From NCBI RefSeq assembly GCF_033439725.1, contig NW_026944383.1:1302001-1366000 (forward strand): a stretch of DNA of 64,000 nt, given 5' to 3'. The DNA comes from Neurospora tetraspora (lineage: Eukaryota; Ascomycota; Sordariomycetes; Sordariales; Sordariaceae). The notes under the pieces are model-generated. The model was given only the letters and a program-made list of their open reading frames with translations. It did no database searches and was not told the DNA's origin. The translations under genes and the position numbers were made by a program. This document shows positions 22,595-34,366 of the stretch, in pieces (the stretch's first letter is position 1; each line of letters starts with the position of its first letter).

Positions 22595-23322
22595 TTATCG
22601 CAAGAATTTCTCCTGCAAGTGCCGAGACATATAGCTAGAGCCGCCTGATGTCGCTTTACCGTGGTTTCTGGATCTCAAGTTCTTGTTAGCAAGCAGTGGT
22701 ATAAGAGTTGAGATAGCCAGGTCATACCTTGGCCCATTGTGAGATCCGTAGGTGTTTCCTGAAAGAGGTCCTCCCCGCAACCGATTTCTGTCGACTCCTT
22801 CAACATAGGCAACGGTCTGACTTGGAATGGCTGGGGGTCGGGTACGAGGTCCGGAATCGCCGCTGCGCTTAATCCTAGATGGGTGCCCATCGTACAACAG
22901 TATGCTGGGGACAGCTTTTGAAAAACCATCTCCATTTTTTACCGTTACGTCTGTGTCTGCAGCACTCTCTGCATATACACTCTGCTGTGCTGTCGCTGTG
23001 TGAGAAGAGGCTCGATCCCATCTGTACAGTTCAGTTATTGGTCAGCTTCTTCTTTACAAGCTTGGATATCGCACGCTGTGTACCTAAGATTCGCCTCTTG
23101 TTCCGCTTCCCACTCCAGGTATGCCTTCTCCTTCTTGATCTTTTGATCATGAGTCTCTTGATCATCGGGCTGGTGATACCGTCCTCTCGGCGTCGTGATA
23201 TTTCTGGACACTGACGTCAGAGCGTCGTCGTCACGTGAATATCTGGATAAGAACGCCGTAGATCTTGTGTCATTATTGAAATTATGTGTGGATTGGGGTT
23301 GGGAAGGTCTTAACCGGTCCAT
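22595..23322 (-). CDS. charged disordered protein (small-gene run, member 3)
   Basis: Unrecognised protein of about 203 residues. Proposed exons are 23322-23084, 23021-22728 and 22673-22595. Intron 1 (GTACAC...TACAG) is required to avoid a stop. Intron 2 is 54 nt (GTATGA, CTAAC branch), a multiple of three, so the unspliced form is also open and the splice is a judgement. The start MDRLRPSQPQSTHNF is preferred because it follows a TATA box by about 150 nt. The N-terminal part has the charged helix QKIKKEKAYLEWEAEQEANL; the rest is polar and Gly/Arg-rich (RIKRSGDSGPRTRPPAIPSQ). It shares style and a duplicated upstream block with member 2, but protein-level similarity is not obvious. Confidence 0.65.
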
Positions 23323-23472
23323 TGGTAATAATAGCTGTGAGGTGGATTGGCGAGACAGCCGAAAACGAATCTGATGGCGGTGAAGGAACGTAAATAACGA
23401 CGTTTCTGAGGTGTTTGGTACTATAAGCGTGGTCAATGTCCCGTCAGACAGCTGTCAGTCTGAGAAGTCGCT

Positions 23473-23481
23473 GTTCTTATA
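23473..23481 (-). promoter_or_regulatory. TATA box of small-gene member 3
   Basis: TATAAGAAC on the minus strand (AAAGTATAAGAACAGC), about 150 nt upstream of the ATG at 23322. It is nearly the same as the element before member 5 (AGTATAAGAAGCAGC). Confidence 0.6.
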
Positions 23482-23939
23482 CTTTCGTGAGGACCTTGAG
23501 GTCTGAGAAGCCGCAATGGTTGGACATCGTCACGAGACACTCCTTCAACATCTCGCTACAGCAAGGAAAAATGATCAGAAGAACCATCCATCACTTTCAC
23601 AAAGGCTCAATTAGCGCCATAAATTAACGTTGTGTTTTGTGTCATGCTGTATAAAAACTGAAGCTTCTCGAAATGGGAAAGGTGTGCTATAACTCGTACA
23701 AAACTTACGGAACCCTGTGATCTTCCAGCGAATCGCTCCTCTGATCTATGAACCGAAAGTCGTCATACGTGGCTGACGCTATTGTTCAGTGATCGAATTT
23801 GCATTTGATACAATCTCGGACACGTGGAAGAGGGCTGGCGGCAAGCTACCTGGCTAGTCCCCCCAATGCTTTCATTGAGAGCATCGCAGTATTCGACCGA
23901 GCGCCAACCGCCGTGGGGTGTGTTCGTAGAAACGGCCCG

Positions 23940-24190
23940 TCAAACGCTGAACGAAAGACAAAGGACTTGACTTTTGGTTCCATATGCAAGCATGACCATC
24001 TAACAACAACAACCGCGCGGTCCCGATATTGTGGCCTACGACGCTCTCGTCTGTTTCTCAGCATCTGGCGCATGTTATCTCTGGACTTACCGGAGTGTTA
24101 GTTTCGGGACCTGGAAGAATGAAATACCAAGGCCGCGTCAACGGAAGGTTGCCGAGAACTGTGCGGAGAGTTAGCGCCCTATCTTAGACC
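23940..24190 (-). repeat. duplicated upstream region, copy 2
   Basis: The counterpart of 21400-21690 in the same orientation, upstream of the minus-strand gene starting at 23322. The best-preserved blocks are CGTTCAGC next to TCCTTTGT, the CCGCGCGG box, and CCTTCCGTTGACGCGGCC against a matching block in copy 1. It lies about 620 bp from its ATG, whereas copy 1 lies about 290 bp from its own. Confidence 0.8.
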
Positions 24191-24485
24191 ACCCAAGTTT
24201 TGCAGTGAGTCAGTTAATTCTTTATCTCATTGCAGAGCTTCTCTTGCCAGGTCAGACTCCCCCTTCACTGGAAAAAAAACGAAAAAAAAAAAAGACTGTC
24301 AAGGCAGGAACCCATCACCAAGCATCAGTGCATAATGTAGATGTGGGCAACTTTGCCCCTTCCTATCCCCATTCTTGATTCCCATCCATTCTATTTCAGC
24401 GCTTCCGCGACCGCCACTCCTCGTTACCCAGCTATCGAAAGAACGCTCCTTCCTTCATGCCATCCATGGCACCCAATTCACCTCC

Positions 24486-25199
24486 TCACCACTTCAAAAG
24501 CCTCTCCAGGCCGTCCAACAATCGCGAAGCCCGGCTTCTCCTCCGACCACCTCCATGGTCAGAAGACCGATCCCGACGGCCCCTCTCATACTCCTCCTCC
24601 CTTCTCCGTCTTTCCCGCAAAGCTTCTCTCCTACCCATTTCCCTTTCCCTATCCCTTTCCCTCTCTATCTCCCTCTCCATCTCCCTATTCATCACTCTGT
24701 TCCCACGATAATGGTTATTATGATGATGGGATCTAACATCATCGTTCGTTGCGGCTCTTGACCCTTGGCTTCGGTACGCTCTCGAAGTCGGAGCTGGCGA
24801 CGGCGACGGTTGTCTTCTTCGCTCACTAGAGCCGGAAGGACCGTAACGATCAAAGTCGTATTCGAGTGGTTGGGAGCGGATGGGACGGTATCTTGTATCT
24901 GTGTCCCTTTCGGGGGAGCGGCGTCGGGGGTCTTGCCGTGGGCGGTAGAGGTCGGGTTCTTCAGTCCAGGGGCGGGGGCGCTCTTGCCTACGTGGATTTC
25001 AGGTTAGAGGGAACTTGTAGACGGGAGGTTTGGGGTGGTTTTGGTGGGATTGGGGGGTGAGGGACTGGACGTACTGTCCTGGTAAGTTGCTGAACGGCAG
25101 GGGAGACCGACGAAGCATCTCCTGGTCTGGGTTGGGCCAGCGAGGATCGAACTCCTCCTGCCAGTATGGGTCGGGGGACGGGGGTCTGCGTGAGCCCAT
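24486..25199 (-). CDS. Arg/Glu-rich charged protein (small-gene run, member 4)
   Basis: Unrecognised 208-residue protein. Exon 1 is 25199-25075 and exon 2 is 24987-24486. The 87-nt intron has a GTACGT donor, CTAAC branch and CACGTAG acceptor and joins in frame. It starts MGSRRPPSPDPYWQEEFDPR. The middle has RS/RP-rich stretches. Residues 140-185 form an almost purely charged helix made of EREIERERDREREM and RREALRERRRREEEYERGRR, followed by an amphipathic tail (ASRLLDGLERLLKW). Long Arg/Glu helices of this kind occur in nuclear RNA-processing proteins, but no domain is identified. It is transcribed divergently from member 5, with about 650 bp between start codons. Confidence 0.78.
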
Positions 25200-25726
25200 G
25201 GTTGATATGATGTGTTCTCGCGATAATGTCGGATATATCGTATGTGGGTGCTTGTGCTGATGGTGAACTTCGCTCCGTCAGTTGCTGGAATGGGCTGGTA
25301 ATGGGGAGTTCTTGGATCTTGAATTCATATAGATTTCGCGACAAAATCAAGGACCCCTTCACACGGTTGGTCACCTGGCGAGTGACCAACATGGCTATCC
25401 ATTGCCTCCTCTGCCGAAGTCGGGCCTCATGATTTGTTTGTAGTCCGATAGCCTTCACGGTCCACCTGACGTGCTCCTTCATCCATTCATGCATCGTGCC
25501 ACGTGAAGAGAAGATCCAGGGAGTCATCCTGTATGCGATCCCTCGGGTGTCCGATAATATGGGGATATGGTGAAGGATATCACCGAACCAGTTACCAGGC
25601 TAGCAAGCGCTCCATGAAGCCCCTTCACGTAAGTGGTGATACCGACAGAAGAATGACAACGACAACAGTCACGATGGATTCCCTTCACCAGCTCCTAGAA
25701 ATTCGTGAAAATTCGCCAGTGGCGAG

Positions 25727-25734
25727 TATAAGAA
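25727..25734 (+). promoter_or_regulatory. TATA box of small-gene member 5
   Basis: TATAAGAA in GGCGAGTATAAGAAGCAGC, 121 nt before the ATG at 25848, followed by a CT/CA-rich leader typical of fungal transcripts. Confidence 0.6.
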
Positions 25735-25847
25735 GCAGCTCAATCTCAAACCCTCCCCCTCAGAAAAACTTTCCAAAACAGACCCCATCCACCAGACGTA
25801 CAGAACCAAGCAAGATCCTCACAACAAGAACAAGATCGCACGTCAAA

Positions 25848-26790
25848 ATGTCCTACTCAGGCTCCCGCTACCGCCCCTCCGGGCGCCAGGTAGCCGCACC
25901 CGATGACTCCAGGTCTAGACGTAAGCCTTCCCACCCTTTCCACGCTTACCACCCTTACCACCCTTACCACTTCCATTTCCCAAAACCTCTACAAATAACC
26001 CACTAGGTAACCCCAACTAACTTTCTCTCCAGACCCAGCCTCATCGCACCACAACGCACCCAGCAGAACCTCCCAGCCCAGCGGCGGCCGCGGTCACGAC
26101 GACCGCGCCCGTTCCTTCCCAGCAGATGCCTACCTCGGGTACAGCTCCGACGGCGACGACGACGACGACAACTACTACTGCAGCTCATCCGGCAGAGCCC
26201 CTGGCGGTAGCAGCAGCAGTCATCGTGACCCCGGCCATGGCCGTAGCCGCAGCTACGGAGGCTACGATGACTACGACGCTGATGAGTCCGACCGCGGCTA
26301 CGGTCGTGGTCCTAGTACCCAGTCCCGCGTTCCTCAAAATGATCATCACGGAGGAGGACGCAACCACCCCTCTTCTTCGTCTTCCCACCGCGACCAAGCC
26401 CGGGACCACCGAGACGACGAGCGCTACTACGCCCCTAGCGGCTCAAGCAGCTCTGGCCGACACCATGACCGTGACAGTGGCTATGGCCGTGACTATGGCC
26501 GTGATTCAGGACCGGGTGGTCCCTCGTCACGCCACGGCGGCGAGGATATGCGCGGAGGAGATCCGAGAGCGTCGGAGAGTCGCCGCGAGATACCGTTTCG
26601 GTATGTGAGCCCGTTTGATCTGGGTTTTGGCGGCGGATCGAGAGAGCGTGGCGGTGGTGGTGGCAGGAGTGATCCTTTTGCTGAGGATTGGGACTTTCCG
26701 TCGCGTTCCTCTGGTCATCGACGCTCGAGTGGGAGGGATGATGGATGGTTTTCTGATGGGGAGTCGGATTGGAGTGATGGGTTCTGGTGA
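25848..26790 (+). CDS. Ser/Gly/Asp/Tyr-rich disordered protein (small-gene run, member 5)
   Basis: Unrecognised 276-residue protein. Exon 1 is 25848-25920 and exon 2 is 26033-26790, with a GTAAGC donor and CTCTCCAG acceptor joining in frame; the intron contains a CACCCTTAC triplet repeat. The sequence is low-complexity: an Asp run, Ser runs, and repeated GYGRD / DSGYGRDYGRD elements reminiscent of FG/YG-rich or RGG-like proteins that phase-separate (inference from composition only). The C-terminus is more ordered, with REIPFRYVSPFDLGFGGG and an acidic/aromatic end (DGWFSDGESDWSDGFW). There is no signal peptide. A TATA box lies 121 nt upstream. Confidence 0.75.
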
Positions 26791-27053
26791 GGAGACGGGA
26801 AAGATGGGTGAAATATGTGGCATGGCTAGAGGTATCTGCCTCTAGGTAAGGAAGGAAAACTTGGGAAGATGAAAAGGAAGGAAGTGCAGAGGAGGCAAAG
26901 AGGGAATAATGGGAGTGGACACATTCTAGAACGAGAATAGAGTTGTTGACAGAGATTGACGCTTGTGCTCCCATTTTCGAAAAGGGGAACCATTACTGCT
27001 TTTTATATTATCCAGTGACACTACTGATTACTATTCAATGATCTTACCATCGA

Positions 27054-30000
27054 CTATTTGATGGTGATATGCTGTACCGCGGTAAGCCACTTTTGCTCGT
27101 CCGTCCTGTGAGAACAGGTTGTTAGTATCATGACGGGGGATCGACAAGAAACGGAAGCAACTTACTTGTCAAAATTCAACAACTTGCCCAATACTGGCAC
27201 CAGCTGTGCCCGCAACCTGTTATCCTTCTGCTCCAGGAATTGCAGCAAGATGGTCTTCAGGTACATAGCATCGGGCGTAGCGTTCGCAGACCCGATCGAG
27301 TTTGACCTCGCCGAGTCCACGGAGCCCCTGCTTCCACTGCCTGCCAGACTGGCCATGCTTGCCAGCTTGGTCTGTACCGTCTTCAGCTCCTTCTGCACCT
27401 TGTCGTATCTGAGCCGGTAATCATCCACGGCTCTTCTGAGCTCGGCGTTCTTCTTCTCCGTTTCCCGGACGAGGAGTTCGCTAGCGTCGAGGGTACTCCT
27501 AAGGTTCGACACCGTTTGCCGCATCTCCTCGACTTCAGCATTGGATCTCTCTTCAACGCTCTCCAGCTCATCCCTCCTCTTCTTCCACTCCTTCTCCCTG
27601 TGCTCGAGTTCGTCCTTCTCACTTGCCAAGCCCTTGACCTCTCTCTCAAGATCACGTACCTTTTGCTTGAGCTCCTCCGTCTCTCGAGACTTGCGGCGAG
27701 CGAGCGCGCTGGTCTCCTCTTCGATGCGATCCCTCTCTTCTACCGCCGCCTCCATCTTGGCGCGCATGTCACGGACCTTGCTGTCCGCACGCTCGTCCAC
27801 ATCCTGAAGAAGACGACGCATCGTTTCGGCTTCGCGGGTGCGTTCGCTGAGCATCTTCCTCGTCTCGGCAAGTTCCTCGTCCAAGCTTTCGCATTGACCC
27901 TGTGCCTCCTTCAACTGGATGCTCAACTCGGCTGTCTGGTCGCGCATGCTGCCGAGCAGATTCTGGGCACTTGTGTATTGGCTGCTCTTGAGCTGGACTT
28001 CCTCCCGCATCATGTCACCCTCCTTCCGAAGACGGTTAACCTCTTCCTCCAGCTCGCGGATGCGCGGACGGAGCTTGTTGGCTTCCTCTTGCACGCGCTG
28101 CAGCTCCCGAGCGGTCTTCTCTTCACGGGCGGCAATTTCAATCTTCTCTGCCTCAGACCTGCGAAGGTCCCTACCAAGAACCCGCTTCTCATCCTCAAGC
28201 TTGAGGCGCGCGTTTGTCTCTTGACCGACCTTGTCGTGAAGAGCCTTGATCTCACCATCACGGTCAGCGGCGAGACGCTGGGCACGGACGAGATCAGCCT
28301 TCAGGTCTTTCTCGCGCTTCTCAAGGTTGCGAAGGTCCGCGTTCCGCGCAGCAAGCTCCTCGCGCACCGTCTTGAGGGTGGCCGCCTCCTGCCGAAGCGA
28401 CTTGAGCTCGGGTTGAGCCTTTTGCAGAATCTCGCGCAGGTCAGTGAGATCCTTGTACCTGCTTTGGGCGAGCTGCTGTGCGGCGGCGAGGTCCGACTGG
28501 AGAGTCTGCGACTTTTGTTTGAGATCGTCAAACTCTTGACGGAGGGATTCGTGCTCTGACTGAAGCTTGGTATTGGTCTGAGAGGCTGAAGCAGCTGCCT
28601 CTACCTCCTTTTCAAGCTCATCGATTCGGGCCTTCAGCTCCTTCTTCTCCTGCTCGAGTTCCTTCAGACGTTGCTTGGTCTCGACATGCTCGAAACCGAT
28701 TTCCTTGAGACTATCTTGCAAGTTCTCAATCTCCTCACGGAGGTCCTCTTCAGTCTTGCGTTGCTTGGCAAGACGCTCGATGCGCTGGTCCTTGTCAGCG
28801 AGCTCTTCTTGCAAGCGGGCAAGCTCGTCCTTCAAGCGCGCGTGCTCGGCTTGGAGCTCCGCCGTGAGCTCTGCCGTGGCAGTGCCTTCAGTGGATTCCG
28901 CGGGTGCTTGATCCTCAGTGGCGGCAGGCTCAGAAGATGTAGCCGCTGGTGTCGCTGGAGCACCACCCTTCTTCTTCTTTTTGTTGTTCTTCTTCTTGTT
29001 TCCGGGTGCGGGTTGCGTAGGGGTAGAAGGCGTGGGGGGTGCTGTAGTGACGGCGGCAGCAGGGGCAGCAGAGGGCGCAGGGGTGGACTTGATCTTCTTC
29101 TCAAGCTCGTCAATCTTGGCCTCGTCTTCAGCCTTGGCCTTCTTGAGGGTCTCAATCTCCGAAGTCAAGCCTTCAATCTTTGCGTCTAGAGTGGACTTGG
29201 CTTCGGTGACCTTTGTAAGTTCAGACTGAAGCTCTTCGTTCTTGGACTCCGAAGCAGCAAGCTTGGCAACCTTCTCCTTTAGTCCCGTAGCGGTTTCTTC
29301 CTTCTCCTTCTGCAATTGGGTCTCAACCTCTTTGAGTTGCGACTGCGTCTTTGTCAGACGCTCCGTCAACGATTCGATCTCGGCCTTCCTGGCTTCAAGC
29401 TGCGTCTCGATCGAAGTCTTGACTGCGGCAGCATCTCTCGCTTCACTCAGTTCGCTACTGGCCTTTTCAAGGCTCTCGACGAGACCGGCGCTGTGGTCCT
29501 TGGCGGTCACCAGCTCTTCCTTCAGTGTGTCGACCTCGGCCTGCAACTTTTCCACCTCCTCGGTCTTGGTCTTTAGCTCAACTTGTAGCTCCTGGATTTC
29601 CTTGTCATTGCCGCCCTTGGCTTCTGGTGTCTCTTGCTTGTCGTCGGTCTTGTCACCCGGGGTCTTCTCGGCACTAGTCTCTGCATCCTTGGCGTCCTTC
29701 GCTGCGGCAGCTTCGGCTTGCGCGGCCTTGAGAGCAGCAATCTCCTCCCTCAGCGCAGCAGCCTCCTTGTCGGCTTCCTCTGCCTTCTTCTTGTAGCTGT
29801 CTTTCTCGCCGGATACACGTTTGAACTCATCCATAACCATGTCGCCCTTTAGGTTCAGCTGATTTAGGTACTCGATCAAAGCTTCGGGATCCTTAATCGA
29901 AGTCAATGGAGTATTCTCTCTGAGTGCCTTTTCGAACGGTTCGATGGAAGTCGCACGGCCGTGGGCAATCCGGTAAGATCGTAGAAGCTCTGTCATGCTG

Positions 30001-30651
30001 GTTAGCGCACACGTCCTACACTGCTGCAGTACCAAAGGAGCACGAACCTGGGTATGTCTTTTCTAGCTTATCCAACTTTCTCAACCTTACCCGGATCTCT
30101 GGCGAGAGCTCAGCGGTGGTAGAAGGTGTGGTTGTCCCCGATCTTGCTGTCTGCCCTGCGGCAGACCTGTTGACGCTTGACCTATCTCCATTCTGTAGCG
30201 GGTCGGTACCTTCTTTGACGGGTTCGGTATTGCTGGCCGGCGTTGCGGGATCCTTGCCCTTTCCTTCCTTATCTGTCGAGACAGGTGTGCCGACACGGGA
30301 CGGGGTGTTGGTCTCGTCTGTATCGTCGATCACGAAGGCGGCCTCGAAGACGGCAGGGTCGGAAGTGGCGGCGGTTCCATCGGCGGACATATCTTGGCTT
30401 GGTCGAGGTCTTCTGGAGGCTTGTGTCCCAACAGCACTCGTGGTTCGCGATAACGAGCTCGAATTTCGTACGTGAGAACTACCAGGGGCACCGCCTTCGA
30501 GGGCTGCTTTCGCCCTGGCCTGTTCTTCCGCAATGGTGCGGTCGATGGCACCCTTGATTCTCTGTGAAAACCACGACATGTTAGAGCTTGTCTGGGCCAT
30601 ACCGGTGGGGTAGATAGTCGAGAAGGGAGGTGGCATGCGTACCTGCAACAT
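27054..30651 (-). CDS. GRIP-domain golgin (Imh1-type)
   Basis: Predicted 1,132-residue coiled-coil tether of the trans-Golgi. Proposed exons are 30651-30643 (9 nt, Met-Leu-Gln), 30561-30048, 29989-27166 and 27105-27054. The micro-exon makes the start MLQRIKGAIDRTIAEEQARA, which I consider more family-like than an unspliced start. Residues 200-1080 are nearly continuous heptad coiled coil, broken by an Ala/Pro/Thr-rich linker with a Lys run near 500-530 of the long exon. The C-terminal GRIP domain begins at MYLKTILLQFLEQKDNRLR with its key Tyr. It is completed only by the last exon (TDEQKWLTAVQHITIK), spliced at GTAAGT...CACAG; the unspliced frame stops early at LLNFDK. GRIP domains bind Arl1-GTP on the trans-Golgi. 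Confidence 0.92.
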
Positions 30652-32333
30652 GATGTCTTTATTCTATCCAAGATCGCAAAGCCACGGGGCTAGGCGCAGC
30701 TACCGTAGGTAACGTTCCGCGTTATGTTTTAAGTCGGAGCTCTAGGTAAGGAGGCGCGAAGGCGCACTGACACGTTGACGGCGATCAATCTTCGCGGGTG
30801 TCTGCTTGGTGGCAGGTCAAAGGGTGAGGTAGGATATGGAAGACTTCAGGAGCTGCCAATGTACGCGCAAACAACGGCAAGTTAAATGTACAGTACAGAC
30901 ACAGGTAGAGGTACCTAAGGGCAAACTGTTGGGGCAGGTATTAGGATGCGCCAGAGAGCATGGGGCTAGAACGCAGTGTGTAACAGCAACAAGTGAGATA
31001 ATAAGGGGTCAAGTATAATAACAATGTGCTCTCAGGTCGACATGTTAGTACCTGGACTGTATCATGATGTTCCGGAACAAAGTCCAAGTCGTTCTGTTTC
31101 AAAGACAAGAAGAGGTCGAAATGGACTTTGGGCATGGCCTGTGATGCCACTGTAGCGGGAAGTGTGTTGCGCAACCCCCCGGTTAGGCGATTGCCAAGCC
31201 GTCCCTCCCCTCCAGTCAGGGGCAGCACAGGGCAGCGGCAGGCAAGTGCTCTTGGGCAGGGGCAGTCTACTGCGTAATCATCAGGAGCTCGGGCCATTCA
31301 AGTGCAAGTCTTGGCAGCTGGATCAGCTTCATTTCAGGCCAAGTTGCAATGACTTGCATCTATCGAGCCTCACATTGGATATGAAGAGATGGCGTTATTC
31401 GACGACAACACTGGCCGTTGAATTTGATCCTGTTGTCCACAAATGGCCATCCTTCATACCCGACGGAGAGTCGAAAGGCTGTTAAGAGACTTTCCTGTTT
31501 GGGTGTTGAATGTAGAAACCAAACAAGAGGGATCGATCGCACGTGCCACGCCTCCAACGGTTCATTCATCTTTGGATGGAGGTCACTGGGCAAAACTTGA
31601 ACATCAGTCAGGATCCCATATATATAACCAAAGAAAGCAACTTGTGCTTACTTTTATCGCCCAAGAGCCCAACACCAACCATATGATTTGAGATGCATGA
31701 TTTGTGCCCAAAGTCAAGTACCGAACGTTTCAAGATGTCGCAGTACAAGTGCGCACTCCACTAACAGAATACGACAACCCAAGCAGCGATCGCTACGTAT
31801 CTAGCCAGCACTACCGTTGTAAGTGTGTCCGCAAACCGCAGACGTCACCGTGCACGCGACCCTCCACCCTAGGCCCTACGTAGCTCTGGCCAAGTCTTTC
31901 ATCTCCAGCTGTCCACGGCGGGCAGTGTTCGACGTCTCCGTGTTGCTGCCGTCCACGATCCACGATTGTCCACATCGACCACCATCTTGATGACGGCGGC
32001 TCTGGGACGCTGCTATTCAACAGGCCCCTGAGGCCACATACAAACCACCTCTTCCATTCTCAACCCTCTTTTTCGTCCCTTTGACTTTCACCATCTTTTG
32101 CCCTTCGCCATCCCTGGCCAATCTTCATTCGGGGAGCTACCCGTAATTACAACTGCAGTAAACTCCGAGCCTCCGTCAAACAACCCTACAAGCGATCCTT
32201 TTTTGCGACAGATTTGAACCCTTCCTTATCTTGACGACCGCCCCTCCTCTTCCTGAAAACAACGACACTCCGCGACAACAGACGGATACCTGAACACTTC
32301 GTCAAAAGCATCGTCCCTCAGCAAGCAAGCAAC
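30652..32333. other. divergent promoter region, golgin and lunapark genes
   Basis: A 1.7-kb head-to-head intergenic region. The right 300 bp are a CT-rich leader of the lunapark gene. No further gene is supported. Confidence 0.55.
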
Positions 32334-33568
32334 ATGGTCTCCCTATGGCCATGGAAGGTATGCGCCCAACTCACCGAGAGGGGTAAAGGTTCATACCCAG
32401 ACTCAGCTGACACCAACGTGAACAGAAGGAGGACTCATCTCCGGCCAAGTTCGAAAAGGCCCTTTCGGCGCTCTCGGGAAGAATCACAGTCACGCAGACA
32501 AGACTCGATAATGTCCGATCGACCGCGCGGCGAGTGAAGGTCCTTGCGACCCTCTATCTCGGTTTCGCCTACCTCGTCTACGCCATCGTAGCGCTTCTCG
32601 TCATCGGCTGGAACAACATGGGTCCACAGGAATGGACAGGAATGGCCGGCGGTCCCGTTATCATCTACCTCGTTCGCACTCTATCGACCATGTTCTTCGA
32701 CTACCGGATCAACGGCCTCAATGCGAAACTTGAGTTTCTTCAGACTGAGCGAACCAAGACCATTCAGAAACTTAAGGAAGCGACCCGTTACGACTCCACC
32801 CTTGAATTGCTCGAGAAGTACGGCGGACCGGAGAACAAGATCATGAGGCGTGCCAGTAAGAAGGGCGGTGATGACGATAACGACGAGGATGGCGCCCAAA
32901 GGTCAAAGAAATCCCAGGGCAGACAAGCAGGACGCACCCACATCGCGCCGCCTCCCACTGCCAACATTCAGCGCCCTCCTCGCCCCGGCGCTGTCGGCCC
33001 CAACATGCCGCAACCCGGTACTCCTGGTGGGCAGCAACTAGCTCCCTCTCCTATGCCTCCCCAAGGCCCGGAGCCGTCCGCCGAGTTCGCCCCGAACGCT
33101 TTCGAAACCAACCCTCGCGCCTCCCCCTCTCACCCGCACGTCCAATACCCACCCGCCGCGGCCGCCATGGCGGCGCCCACGGAATCGCACTGGTACGACC
33201 GCATTCTCGACACGCTTATCGGTGAAGACGAGACCGCGGCCAAGAACAGGATCGTCCTCATCTGCAAGAAGTGCCGGCTGGTCAACGGACAGGCCCCTCC
33301 CGGGACGAAGCGCCTGTCCGAGATCGGCAAGTGGAAGTGCATGTCGTGCGGGGCTGCCAACGGCGAGATGGACGAGGGAAGGAGGATCGTTAGGGAGGTT
33401 ATTGGTGGCGGTAAAAGTGAAGAATCTCTTGTCCTTTCCCACTCCGGTGACGATGCGACTAGCTTGGACAGTTTCGGAGAGGAGTTGGTGGATCGTAGCG
33501 AGGCTGCGGAGAGCGACAAGGTGCAGGAGCGTCCGGAAAAGAGGCTAAAGATGGACAGCGGCAGGTGA
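32334..33568 (+). CDS. lnp1: lunapark-family ER three-way-junction protein
   Basis: Predicted 388-residue ER membrane protein of the lunapark family, which stabilises three-way junctions of tubular ER and opposes the Sey1/atlastin fusion machinery. Exon 1 is 32334-32357 (MVSLWPWK) and exon 2 is 32426-33568. The family order is present: a short N-terminus, a coiled helix, two hydrophobic segments (VLATLYLGFAYLVYAIVALL and GGPVIIYLVRTLSTMFF) with a short loop, a second coiled stretch (FLQTERTKTIQKLKEATRYD), a Pro-rich disordered linker, then the zinc finger with paired Cys (CKKC and CMSC) preceded by HWYDRILDTLIGEDE. The C-terminal tail is acidic and Ser-rich. The symbol follows the yeast name; the locus name in this species is not known from the sequence. 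Confidence 0.93.
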
Positions 33569-34366
33569 AGATTACCTATTATGTAGGAGGACTGCACGCT
33601 GCAACTATTGCTTTGTGTCATTTTCGGTTCCGTTCATCCATCGCTGGGCGGATGGTTGGTTGTAAGCTTAGTTCTTTTCGGGAGGTCTTGTGTTGGTACC
33701 GCGCTATCTGGTATTCGTTCCATAAAAGCATCTGGGACTGGAGTCTAGCGGAGAATCGAAACTGCTTTAGAGTGACCATGAGTTCTTGGGCTTGCCTTCC
33801 TGCTCTTTCTCGTTCATGAACTCTATTCTTGGGACCAGAAGAACATTCGAGCCTTTGAAAGTCCGAAGTTCAAGTGACGCCTTTGCCTTCATCTGCACAA
33901 TGTTCTCAAGTTTACCGTGCATAGAACTACTAATACCACGAAGACAATGGAAGCAACTCGCTTCCTAGTTTATGAACAGTTCTGACGCGATACTTGTCAC
34001 ATATGAGTTGGTTGCGACCAAAGATCTTTTGGTCATAATGGACTTGATTGATACGCAGCCACATCCAGCCTGTTCTTTGCGCACTTATTGTCAGTGGAGA
34101 ATTTCATTCATGAGGATTCTGGTTGTTGCCTCGTCTATCCTGGGCCATTCCTCAGATCAAAAAGGTTTCCATATGGAACAATAGAACACTCACCTGTCAC
34201 CTAAGACACAGGAGACACGAAGAGCCATGGCTTTTACATACCCCCAATCGTTTACCTATTTAAAGGGCCACACTGTCGCAACCCACTTGTTGATATTCCA
34301 GCACATTGATCTTCTCTATCCACAGAAGCCTCGTCGGCAAAGCGAGGCGGCACTTCTCTTAACCTA
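33569..34366. other. intergenic, no gene supported
   Basis: About 800 bp between two plus-strand genes. The right part is the promoter of the Ser-rich gene. Nothing else is seen. Confidence 0.5.

Noticed and set aside
23211-23220. CRE-like palindrome TGACGTCA
   Set aside because: It lies inside the coding exon of a small-run gene and away from its TATA box. A single 8-mer is expected by chance in 64 kb.
27516-28559. 347-codon plus-strand, Leu-rich ORF inside the golgin
   Set aside because: Complement of Glu/Lys/Gln-rich coiled coil (GAG/AAG give CTC/CTT on the other strand). An antisense shadow without splice or promoter signals.
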